From positions 12,249 through 76,248 of the forward strand of contig JBLIML010000004.1 in assembly GCA_047638675.1 (NCBI GenBank): a DNA stretch of 64,000 bases. Direction: 5' to 3'. Each line of letters opens with the position of its first letter. The stretch's first letter is position 1. Position numbers and translations under genes: made by a program. Source of the stretch: WLWS01 sp047638675. Lineage in GTDB: Bacteria > Pseudomonadota > Gammaproteobacteria > Eutrophobiales > Eutrophobiaceae. This document shows positions 25,210 to 33,030 of the stretch, in pieces. The notes below the pieces were generated by a model. The model was not told where the DNA came from and made no database searches. It saw only the letters and a program-made list of their open reading frames with translations.

Positions 25210-27225
25210 TTAATTGTTGTTGTCTAATTCAAGCAGATGCTGATATCGGGGTAATATGGGCTCAAGCACTTCAATTAACTCACCGAGATGTTTGGCATAC
25301 TTTTGCGAGTGATTTATTGAGTTTGTATAGATCGGTTGACGAACCTGTTCCGAACTGGGGGTTCTAACCGGCCGCTGTGTTTCATAGAAAGTCAGGCAAT
25401 TATCCTCCCAGGGTAAATTGCAATACTCCAGAATGCGTCGAACCTGGTTTTCAAAGTCGGTTACCAGTTCTTCATACTGAACAGTCAGTATGCGTCCTGG
25501 CAGGACATCGTGCCAATGGTCCATCATTCTCTGGTATTCAAGGTAGTATTCACCTATCTCGACGAGGTCGTAGGTAAAGGCCTGGCCTTTGGCGAATAAT
25601 TGTCGATAGCAACTGAGACAGGCATCCAGAGGGTGACGACGCGCATCTATAATCTTCGCATTGGGCAGAATTAAGTCCAGAAAACCTATCAATGAAAAGT
25701 TATTTGGCATCTTGTCGATAAAGTATGGAGTGCTATCAGATCTATGCATTTTTGCGTAGTGTAAATAATCATTTCCCAGTGCACTAAAATGAGATTCAGA
25801 GAGTTCTTTCACCGCTTCGGGGTAATTGACACCATCAGCACGATTCCTGTTTAGTGAGGTTGCGACGCGACTTAGGTAGGGTAATTCGCTCGTTCCTTCA
25901 ACCAGGCTATGACTGGCAAGAATTTGCTCCTGGAGTGTTGAACCTGAACGAGGTAAGCCAAGTATAAAAATTGCTGACGCATCTTTAAGACCAGGGCCTG
26001 CATTTTTTTCGAATAACTCTCTGTTATAAACTTCTATAAGCCTATCGTGCAGTGTTTCTGTTAGCACGGGATCATAGTTTTCCGAGATTCGCCTGATAGC
26101 GTTGCCCTCTTCGTAATAGCGCCAGGCTTTATCATAATCATCCTTGTCTTCAAAGGACTTCGCCAGGGTAAAGAAAAAGCTGACCTTCGATTGATCATCT
26201 AACTCAGGATCCTTTACACATCGTTGCATCTCTTCTATATCGGCACTACTAAATTTATAGGTTTTGAGGTTTGATAAACTCCAATAGGCTTCACCATGAT
26301 TCGGATTCAATTCAATACATTTTCTGTATGCATCTATTGCGCCGTCCAGTTCGCCTACGGTTTTCAATACGTGACCCAGGCCAAGATGGGCTCCCGTATG
26401 ATTTGGTTTTACTTCTAGTGCTTTTCTATAGGCTTCAATCGCATCAAAAGTAAGAGAAGACGGTGCAAGTGTACTGCCGAGAAGGAAATGCGCCTTAACA
26501 GCGCCGGGATTTAGTTCAGTGGCCTTTTTGAAGCACTCAACAGCTTCTTCAAGGCGGTGGCTTTCTTTATACACATTCCCGAGATCAATGAGGGCATCAA
26601 CAAAATCAGGTGCAAGTGAAAGCGCTTTGCGCAGATACTTTTCTGCTTCGTATTCGCGATTACCAATGAATACGACTAATCCTAATAAGCGTAATACATC
26701 AACGTTACCGGGATCATCGTCAAGAAGTTTTCGATAAACCCGTTCAGCTTCCTTAAATTTCCCTTCGCGATGTAAAGCAAGACCCTGAGCCATCAGTTTA
26801 CGGTGTGGGGATAATTCGAAAGATTTTTCGTAGGCTTCATCAGCCTCTTTACCGCGACCAAGGTTGCCGAGTGCCTTTCCAAGAGTAAAAAAGGCAGCAT
26901 CAAGGCTCGGATCGAGATTCACCGCCTTTTGCAGAACCGTGACAGCCTCTTCGTAGTTGGCCTTTTGAAATAACAATAGACCAAGATCTTCATGGGGTTT
27001 CGCAAATGTAGGTGCAAGCGCAACTGTTCGTCGCAGATATCGCTCGGCTTCATCCAGCTGGTTCGATTTAAATAATATTACGCCAAGCAATCCAAGCATG
27101 CTTACATCATCAGGACTAAGCGCTACAGCCGCCCGGCATTTTTGCTCTGCATGGGTTAAATCACCTTTGCCCAGTAATTCAATTATTTCATTGAACTGAT
27201 ATTTTGATGCTTGTGCGAGTGACAT
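25210..27225 (-). CDS. TPR-sulfotransferase 1
   Basis: A 671-residue protein. About residues 1-350 are a run of at least nine tetratricopeptide repeats, with spaced A/Y/A signatures such as AEKYLRKALSLAPDFVDAL. From about residue 420 there is a PAPS-dependent sulfotransferase domain: the 5'-phosphosulfate loop is FILGLPRSGSTLQEQI, followed by SELPYLSRV and the 3'-phosphate region around ARRHPLDACLSCYRQLF. The fold is closest to tyrosylprotein sulfotransferase-like enzymes, so protein or peptide sulfation is possible, though glycan or small-molecule acceptors are also known. No signal peptide was seen. A paralogue is at 39062-41041. Confidence 0.9.
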   Translation of the reverse strand: MSLAQASKYQFNEIIELLGKGDLTHAEQKCRAAVALSPDDVSMLGLLGVILFKSNQLDEAERYLRRTVALAPTFAKPHEDLGLLLFQKANYEEAVTVLQKAVNLDPSLDAAFFTLGKALGNLGRGKEADEAYEKSFELSPHRKLMAQGLALHREGKFKEAERVYRKLLDDDPGNVDVLRLLGLVVFIGNREYEAEKYLRKALSLAPDFVDALIDLGNVYKESHRLEEAVECFKKATELNPGAVKAHFLLGSTLAPSSLTFDAIEAYRKALEVKPNHTGAHLGLGHVLKTVGELDGAIDAYRKCIELNPNHGEAYWSLSNLKTYKFSSADIEEMQRCVKDPELDDQSKVSFFFTLAKSFEDKDDYDKAWRYYEEGNAIRRISENYDPVLTETLHDRLIEVYNRELFEKNAGPGLKDASAIFILGLPRSGSTLQEQILASHSLVEGTSELPYLSRVATSLNRNRADGVNYPEAVKELSESHFSALGNDYLHYAKMHRSDSTPYFIDKMPNNFSLIGFLDLILPNAKIIDARRHPLDACLSCYRQLFAKGQAFTYDLVEIGEYYLEYQRMMDHWHDVLPGRILTVQYEELVTDFENQVRRILEYCNLPWEDNCLTFYETQRPVRTPSSEQVRQPIYTNSINHSQKYAKHLGELIEVLEPILPRYQHLLELDNNN

Positions 27226-27567
27226 AACAAATACGAATGATTATAAGTTCTGAGTCCAAAAGTTAACTCAATGACAGGCTGATGTCGTGTTGTGATTTGT
27301 TAGCCATTATAGATAAACCTGTAGAATTAAACATAGATATATATGATTTCCTCCACAAATGGGTATTGGCGAATAAGATAGAAATTAAACTGCCCAGGCT
27401 TCATAAATAGCGCGCTGAAATGTCATGGTTTATATACGAAGAATGGAAAATTTGGTAAAATTCGGTGGCAGTTATGGCAATAATCAACTATTTAATGCTT
27501 TTAGTGTTTTTACGTCTAACCAGCATAAAAAGCATAGACTAAATTTCCAGTATCCAGGATGAAATAC
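27226..27567. other. Divergent intergenic region, no gene seen
   Basis: Gap between the leftward TPR-sulfotransferase and the rightward Rieske oxygenase. It is A+T rich and should contain both promoters. I found no ORF with a ribosome-binding site, no strong inverted repeat and no terminator. A Shine-Dalgarno-like CAGGA at 27554-27558 serves the oxygenase start at 27568. Confidence 0.5.
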
Positions 27568-28764
27568 ATGAGTTCAGCAGATATATCGACATTGTTTAAA
27601 GACCAAATAAAAGGTTTTTCCCTTCAACAAGCTTTCTATAAAGATGCTGATATTTATCAGCGCGAAATTGACCGGATTTTCATGAAGTCCTGGCTTTACG
27701 CTGGACACATAAGTCAGGTGCCTGAAGTCGGCGACTATTTTCTTTATGATCTGGATACAGAATCTGTAATTATTATCCGCGAGAGTAAGGATGATATTAA
27801 AGCCCTGATGAACGTTTGCCGCCATCGAGGTTCAAGGGTGTGCCTCGATGCCAGCGGAAATAATAAATTGCTGGTTTGCCCCTATCATGGTTGGACCTAT
27901 GAGAAAGATGGTGCATTACGCGGCGCCAGTTATACCGCTAGTGACTTTGATAAATCGAAATACTCTCTCAAGTCAGTTAGTCTCAAAATTTTTCATGGCA
28001 TGATCTTTATTAATTTTGATAGTGATCCTGTTTCGTTTGATCCCATTGAAAGAGACCTGGACGAGAGTCTTCGCCCCTATCACATCGAAAAAACAAAAAT
28101 CGCTCATAAGCAAAGTTATCCTATGAAAGCAAACTGGAAACTTGCTGTGGAAAATTATAGTGAGTGTTATCACTGTGTGTCTGCTCATCCTGAATATGCA
28201 GAGGCCCATGGACGTTCTTTCTCCGATAAGGATATGGAAGACTTAACCAAAAAGGTAATGCAAAACGCTGAAAAAGCCGGTTTATCAAACTGCAGTATCA
28301 ATTACGACTGGCTGGAATCCGGCGGAGTTGGTATAGATCGCAGCTATGATCGCTACCCACTTTTAAAGGGCTTCGTAACAGGAAGTCGAGATGGAAAACC
28401 AGTGGCGCCACTTTTGGGAGAGCTCAAGGATTATGATGGTGGAACTGCGGACATGCATATTGGTCCGCCAACCTTTTTTCTTACGTACTGTGATCATGTT
28501 GTGGTTTATCATTTCAAGCCACTTACTCTCGATACCGCTGATTGCGAAATTACCTGGCTCGTCAATGAGACGGCCGAAGAAGGTAAAGACTATCAACTGG
28601 AAGATCTGATTTGGCTTTGGGACGTGACTACACTCGCTGACAAACGAATTATTGAAAACAATCAGAAAGGCGTAAACTCACATTTTTATCAGCCAGGTCC
28701 CTATACGGCTATGGAGGATTTTGCGCAAGGGTTTATAAATTGGTATCTGGCGCTAATGAAATAA
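27568..28764 (+). CDS. Rieske non-haem iron oxygenase, alpha subunit (CntA/GbcA-like)
   Basis: A protein of 398 residues from ATG 27568. I prefer this over ATG 27559 because the Shine-Dalgarno-like CAGGA abuts the first ATG and is correctly spaced for the second. The [2Fe-2S] ligands are Cys84/His86 (CRHRGSRVC) and Cys104/His107 (CPYHGW). The mononuclear iron site is in SECYHCVSAHPEY (His202, His207), with a bridging Glu199 rather than the Asp of most dioxygenases. That glutamate is a feature of carnitine/betaine-type monooxygenases. It may oxidise a quaternary ammonium compound, but the substrate is inferred. No reductase or ferredoxin gene lies nearby, so electrons must come from elsewhere. 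Confidence 0.85.
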   Translation: MSSADISTLFKDQIKGFSLQQAFYKDADIYQREIDRIFMKSWLYAGHISQVPEVGDYFLYDLDTESVIIIRESKDDIKALMNVCRHRGSRVCLDASGNNKLLVCPYHGWTYEKDGALRGASYTASDFDKSKYSLKSVSLKIFHGMIFINFDSDPVSFDPIERDLDESLRPYHIEKTKIAHKQSYPMKANWKLAVENYSECYHCVSAHPEYAEAHGRSFSDKDMEDLTKKVMQNAEKAGLSNCSINYDWLESGGVGIDRSYDRYPLLKGFVTGSRDGKPVAPLLGELKDYDGGTADMHIGPPTFFLTYCDHVVVYHFKPLTLDTADCEITWLVNETAEEGKDYQLEDLIWLWDVTTLADKRIIENNQKGVNSHFYQPGPYTAMEDFAQGFINWYLALMK

Positions 28765-28788
28765 TAATTGCCAACAGGGCAGGCTAAG

Positions 28789-30015
28789 CTATTTCGCGAA
28801 ATTGGAGCCCTTTTCAACAATTACATATTGATCTGAAGAGTAGCCGTTGAATCGAGTAGTGGTTGCCGATCCATAAGCACCAGTTAAGCCGAATTCTATC
28901 CAGTCACCTGTATCAATGGACGAAGGCAGGAATATAGTTTCTGTAAAACAATCCGATGAATCACAGGTGGGTCCATAAACTTTAAACTCATCCAAAGTAT
29001 CTAGAAGAATCTGCGACTCACGGTGCACTTTAATCGGTAATTTGAAAAAAGTAACAAACTGTTCCATGAACCCGCCATAGATCCCGTCATTTAAGAACAG
29101 GATGTTATCTTTCCTGCGATGTTTTACACGGGTCACTAATGAAGATGATGCGGCAACCAGACTTCGGCCAGGTTCACATACAAGCTCGCACTTAGATTTA
29201 GAGAACCAAAGATGAAACTGCTCATCAATGGCCGCAAAGAATTCAGATAATGGTGGAATGCTTGAATTACGGTACTGTGCAGGAAAACCACCACCAACAT
29301 TGAGCATTGTGATATCGACTTTCGCCTTCTTTGCAATAATTGCCGCGGCATATATAAAGTCCTTATAGGCTTTGGGCGTAAAACATTGTGTGCCCGGATG
29401 AAAAGTAAGAGCAGGTCTATACCCGGCCTTGCTTATCATCTTCAATAGTACGCTCGCCTCTTCTGGTTGTGCTCCAAATTTCGTATTGAGGTCTTGCGCA
29501 GCATATGAGCCCTTAATCTTAAATCTTACTGTGAGTTGGACTGAAGGATCCTTGCCAATGACGGATTGAATCTTCTGCAGTTCGATTTCGTCATCCAGTG
29601 CAAACGAGCGGACACCATATTGAAAATAGGCTTGTTCAATTTCGTAAACGGATTTTATTGGGTTGTCATAAAAAATAGTGGCTTGTGCATCCAGTTGTCG
29701 CACCAGGGCGATTTCAGGAATTGAGGCCGCGTCAAAGAAATGTATCCCGGCTGCAATGAGATGTTCAAGCACGAGGGCTTCGCCATTGGACTTGACGGCG
29801 TAAGCGACTTTACCGGGAAAATTATTAACGAAAAGATCAACACGTTTACTTAGCTCTTCAGGGCAGAAACAATGAACAGGGAAATCCGGGCGTAAGCGTT
29901 GAATAAGGTCTGCTGTATCCTTAAATCGTTCTATTGCCTGATTATCCTTGCCTGAAGGGAAAGAATCGAGACGGCTTATTTGATGGAAATCTGCTGCAGT
30001 CTGGCTGTTCATCAT
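28789..30015 (-). CDS. Fold-type III PLP decarboxylase (ornithine decarboxylase-like)
   Basis: A 408-residue enzyme from ATG 30015. The frame also opens at GTG 30024, but the GTGAG there is better read as the ribosome-binding site. The alanine-racemase-like barrel shows the PLP lysine in VAYAVKSNGEALVL, a substrate-side FHPGTQ, NVGGGFP, the phosphate-binding CEPGRSLVA, and the C-terminal GPTCDSSD whose Cys enters the active site across the dimer. This points to ornithine (or lysine/diaminobutyrate-like) decarboxylation to a diamine such as putrescine. It is divergent from an Lrp/AsnC regulator, with paired inverted repeats between them, which suggests amino-acid-responsive control. Confidence 0.85.
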   Translation of the reverse strand: MMNSQTAADFHQISRLDSFPSGKDNQAIERFKDTADLIQRLRPDFPVHCFCPEELSKRVDLFVNNFPGKVAYAVKSNGEALVLEHLIAAGIHFFDAASIPEIALVRQLDAQATIFYDNPIKSVYEIEQAYFQYGVRSFALDDEIELQKIQSVIGKDPSVQLTVRFKIKGSYAAQDLNTKFGAQPEEASVLLKMISKAGYRPALTFHPGTQCFTPKAYKDFIYAAAIIAKKAKVDITMLNVGGGFPAQYRNSSIPPLSEFFAAIDEQFHLWFSKSKCELVCEPGRSLVAASSSLVTRVKHRRKDNILFLNDGIYGGFMEQFVTFFKLPIKVHRESQILLDTLDEFKVYGPTCDSSDCFTETIFLPSSIDTGDWIEFGLTGAYGSATTTRFNGYSSDQYVIVEKGSNFAK

Positions 30016-30028
30016 TTTGCTCACTTTG

Positions 30029-30145
30029 TTGCCTGGAAGTCGTTTACAAGTTGTTACAGTATCGGCAATAAACCAGTCAGAATGAAGATGTTAAACTGTC
30101 ATTATTATGTATAATTCTAGAGAATATGACACTATAACCAGGCAA
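30029..30145. promoter_or_regulatory. Divergent control region with nested inverted repeats
   Basis: The gap between the decarboxylase and the Lrp-type gene contains outer arms TTGCCTGG (30029-30036) and CCAGGCAA (30138-30145), each close to one gene start. Inside are TGTCAT (30097-30102) and ATGACA (30126-30131), and a perfect palindrome ATTCT-AG-AGAAT (30114-30125). Layered symmetry of this kind suits an Lrp/AsnC-family regulator that binds several sites and bends DNA. Assignment to the adjacent regulator is inferred. Confidence 0.45.
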
Positions 30146-30154
30146 ATAGACTAA

Positions 30155-30601
30155 ATGAGTGAGATAAAACCGCTAAGCGACAAAGATGAGGCGCTAATAC
30201 ATTTACTACAATTGAATGCTCGAGAGTCCATCAGCAATCTGGCAAGACAACTGGGTGTTTCCCGAACTGCGGTTCAGGAAAGGTTAAATCGGCTTACTCG
30301 TCTTGGCATTATTGAAGGATTTACAGTAAAACTAAACCCCAATTGGCAGAAGAATCGGATATCGACCTTTATTGAATTGGTCATTGTTCCAAAAGAAGCC
30401 AGACAGGTTATATCGGCTCTGGAGAGCATGCCCTATATAAAAGCATTATGGAGTGTAAGCGGACGTTTTGATTTGTTGGCTGAAGCAAGTGCACCAACCA
30501 CAGAAAAAATTGATCTCCTACTTGACGACGTTGGCGATATAGAGGGTGTTACTCGTACTGAATCCTCGGTGGTGTTGTCGACAAAATTTGAACGCAGATA
30601 A
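30155..30601 (+). CDS. Lrp/AsnC-family transcriptional regulator
   Basis: A 148-residue regulator. The N-terminal helix-turn-helix (about residues 12-55) includes LLQLNARESISNLARQLGVSRTAVQERLNRLTRLGIIEG. The remainder is the RAM-type amino-acid-binding domain (FIELVIVPKEARQVISAL, ALWSVSGRFDLLAEA). Such proteins form octamers and sense amino acids. The divergent neighbour is an ornithine-decarboxylase-like gene, the probable target. The gene ends 218 bp before the convergent amidotransferase gene; that gap has a short T run near 30770 but no clear terminator stem. Confidence 0.88.
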   Translation: MSEIKPLSDKDEALIHLLQLNARESISNLARQLGVSRTAVQERLNRLTRLGIIEGFTVKLNPNWQKNRISTFIELVIVPKEARQVISALESMPYIKALWSVSGRFDLLAEASAPTTEKIDLLLDDVGDIEGVTRTESSVVLSTKFERR

Positions 30602-30819
30602 GACTATTCATCGTCCTGACTTCAGCAAGAAGTTAGTCAGATAGAATCAGCTTCGATCAATTTAAAGATGGCTCTTCCGCAGAATCGGTGGGTGAAAATA
30701 TACTATTCTTTTGAGCCCGGAAAAACAAAGCACGCGGGAAGCGCGAAGCCTGCCCTTGGGGTATGACAGTGTTTTTTTAACTGCCTTTCCTGTTAACCCA
30801 TAAATTCTGCTGAAGACCC

Positions 30820-31524
30820 TCAAAGATTGTCAGACCAAAGACTATAGAGCTGCTTAGCCAGTTTACGACTCAATTCATAATTATCGACGCTTAACTTCAA
30901 GATCTCTTCGCTCGTTTGAACGCCATCACCCGGGGCAGGATGTTTTTCATGCAGTTCACTTGCCCAGTGCTTTATCATATCAAGCTCAATTTCTACATGA
31001 AATTGCATTGCCAACATTTTCTCGTATACGAATGCCTGGTTGGTACAAAAGTCACCACCAAGTATTTTTGTAGCGCCTTTTGGAATAGTAAACGTGTCGC
31101 TATGCCACTGCATGGCTTTCAGGTTTTCAGAAGAATTACCCAGCCATTGTGAAGCTATTTGATTAGTCTCCGGATATAAAGTCGACCAACCGAACTCAAC
31201 AAGCGAGTGTTGTGTTACTTCGCCACCGAGGGCTTTACTGATTAATTGACCACCCAAACAATGACCAATCACTGGTTGACCAGTTTTTTTCGCCGCTTTA
31301 ATCAAGGTAATTTCCCTGAGCATAGCTTGGCTCGGCTGAGTAACACTTTCTATTCCGCCCAGAAAACATAAACCTGAGAAACTGGAAAGATCCGATGGAT
31401 CCGGAATCTCGTCTCCATTATTCGGATATAGAATTTGATAGGGCAATGAGCGAAGTTTAAGAAACGCCTCAAACAAACCGGCCTTGCTGGTATTAATGTG
31501 TTCGAAAATCAGTATTGGTTTCAT
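30820..31524 (-). CDS. Class I glutamine amidotransferase-like protein
   Basis: A 234-residue stand-alone GATase1 domain. The nucleophile elbow is IGHCLGGQLIS (Cys near residue 103) and the His-Glu pair is in MQFHVEIELD near residue 174, so the triad is complete. Stand-alone members of this GMP-synthase-like group include gamma-glutamyl peptide and gamma-glutamyl-amine hydrolases. Given the gamma-glutamylation genes in the window, hydrolysis of a gamma-glutamyl intermediate is plausible but unproven. It faces the Lrp gene convergently and stands divergent from the rubredoxin gene. Confidence 0.8.
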   Translation of the reverse strand: MKPILIFEHINTSKAGLFEAFLKLRSLPYQILYPNNGDEIPDPSDLSSFSGLCFLGGIESVTQPSQAMLREITLIKAAKKTGQPVIGHCLGGQLISKALGGEVTQHSLVEFGWSTLYPETNQIASQWLGNSSENLKAMQWHSDTFTIPKGATKILGGDFCTNQAFVYEKMLAMQFHVEIELDMIKHWASELHEKHPAPGDGVQTSEEILKLSVDNYELSRKLAKQLYSLWSDNL

Positions 31525-31769
31525 TTAGAGGTGATCCGTATTGTTCGGAGACTGTGCTCACAGTAGTGACTGCAAGCGCTCGCTTTGCTATTTCATTCAA
31601 TGTCATCTTTAAGAGTTGTTTTCGCGGACTAAGACTTCTATCCGTCGTAAATCGAGTTTTTCGGCGGCGCTGGACATCATTCGCTTTTCTTGTAGGATTG
31701 GTCGATAAGCTTCAGTCTATATATTCTGTTTGCCAGCACAATGCTGATTAATAAAAAGGCGTATCACCA

Positions 31770-31940
31770 ATGAAACAATGGGAATGCATTATGTGTGGTT
31801 TTATATACGATGAAGCGAAAGGGATTCCTGAAGAAGGTATTGAGCCAGGTACAAGTTGGGATAACATTCCGGATAGCTGGTTATGTCCGGATTGTGGTGT
31901 GGGCAAAGCCGACTTCATCATGGTTGAGATTGATACCTGA
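31770..31940 (+). CDS. Rubredoxin
   Basis: A 56-residue protein with both iron-binding pairs of a typical small rubredoxin: CIMCGF near the N-terminus and CPDCGVGKADF near the C-terminus. The length is standard (52-56 residues). It would carry single electrons in the cytoplasm. It precedes a membrane fatty acid desaturase by 28 bp on the same strand, so it is probably the desaturase's electron donor, by analogy with alkane hydroxylase-rubredoxin pairs. A possible promoter lies at 31704-31731 (TTGGTC, 16 bp, TATATT), weakly supported. Confidence 0.9.
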   Translation: MKQWECIMCGFIYDEAKGIPEEGIEPGTSWDNIPDSWLCPDCGVGKADFIMVEIDT

Positions 31941-31968
31941 TCACAGACCAATATAACGAGAGAATCAT

Positions 31969-33030
31969 TTGTTCTTGGTGAGAAAATTGAAAAAGATAAT
32001 TAAGTTATTCAAAGAACCTCAAGGTGCCATTTATCACAGCCTCGCCTGTGGCTATGCAATTTTGATGTATATCCTGGGTATTGCAGGTCTATTTCAAACT
32101 AACTGGTTGATTAACTTTCTCTCCACTATAAGCCTGGCTCATGGAATGACCATAGCGGCCTACATGATTCACGAGAGTGGTCACAACACCATCTTTCGTA
32201 GTAATGAAAATAATGCAAAATTAGGAAAATTCCTGACATGGATATGTGGTGCTTGCTACGGCACTTTTGAAGATATCCGATACAAACATTTTCGGCATCA
32301 CGTCGATAATGATGATGTCGCCTGGTTCGATCATACGAATTATTTTCGACGACACCCTGTTTTCACAAAGCTGGTAGAAATACTGGAATGGTTTTATATA
32401 CCAGCGCATGATTTATTAATGCACTTTATCATGGTCTTTACTTCGTTCATTATTTCTCAACGCCGTTACCAACGCGGGCATAATTTGGCAGCGATTTTAA
32501 TAAGGGGTTTCATCTTCTTAGCGGTTCTCTACTTCAATACGAAAGCCGCTATTCTTTATGCCACGGCTTATATGATCATGATTCAAATACTTCGTTTCAT
32601 GGATAGTCTGCAGCATGACTATGGGTATCATTTAACATTATTTAGTAAGGAAGACGCACCTCTAAAGGGAAACAGCGAATACGAACAAGCTCACACTTTT
32701 AGCAATCCACATACCCTCAAATATGATTGCTTAAACTGGTTTACGTTGAATTTCGGCTTCCATAACGCACATCACGCACGTCCAATTGTGCCCTGGTACA
32801 GATTACCAGCGCTGCATCGAGAACTTTATGGAGATAGTCTGGATCTGGTCATACCTTTACTTGCACAGTTGAAGATGTTTCACAATTTTCGTGTTGAACG
32901 GGTGGTCTTTGGCGAGGCAAGAGAAGATTCGACAGTCGATACTAACGACGCTGAAAGTAATTTTCTCTTAGCTGCACAGCAAGCACAGGTATCCGGTGGC
33001 AATGCGGCATCATTTCTAACTTCATTCTAG
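31969..33030 (+). CDS. Membrane fatty acid desaturase (di-iron)
   Basis: A 353-residue integral membrane desaturase with the three histidine boxes: HESGHN (residues 68-73), HFRHH (107-111) and HNAHH (about 264-268), plus several long hydrophobic stretches. It introduces a double bond into a membrane lipid acyl chain or related substrate using O2 and electrons, here probably from the rubredoxin encoded just upstream. No ATG is available at the N-terminus. TTG 31969 is preferred because a GAGAG ribosome-binding site lies about 7 nt upstream; TTG 31975 and GTG 31978 are alternatives. The last bases overlap the stop of the convergent dehydrogenase gene. Confidence 0.88.
   Translation: MFLVRKLKKIIKLFKEPQGAIYHSLACGYAILMYILGIAGLFQTNWLINFLSTISLAHGMTIAAYMIHESGHNTIFRSNENNAKLGKFLTWICGACYGTFEDIRYKHFRHHVDNDDVAWFDHTNYFRRHPVFTKLVEILEWFYIPAHDLLMHFIMVFTSFIISQRRYQRGHNLAAILIRGFIFLAVLYFNTKAAILYATAYMIMIQILRFMDSLQHDYGYHLTLFSKEDAPLKGNSEYEQAHTFSNPHTLKYDCLNWFTLNFGFHNAHHARPIVPWYRLPALHRELYGDSLDLVIPLLAQLKMFHNFRVERVVFGEAREDSTVDTNDAESNFLLAAQQAQVSGGNAASFLTSF

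Noticed and set aside
30700..30780. Intrinsic terminator after the Lrp gene
   Set aside because: A T run is present near 30770, but I could not form a stable stem directly before it.
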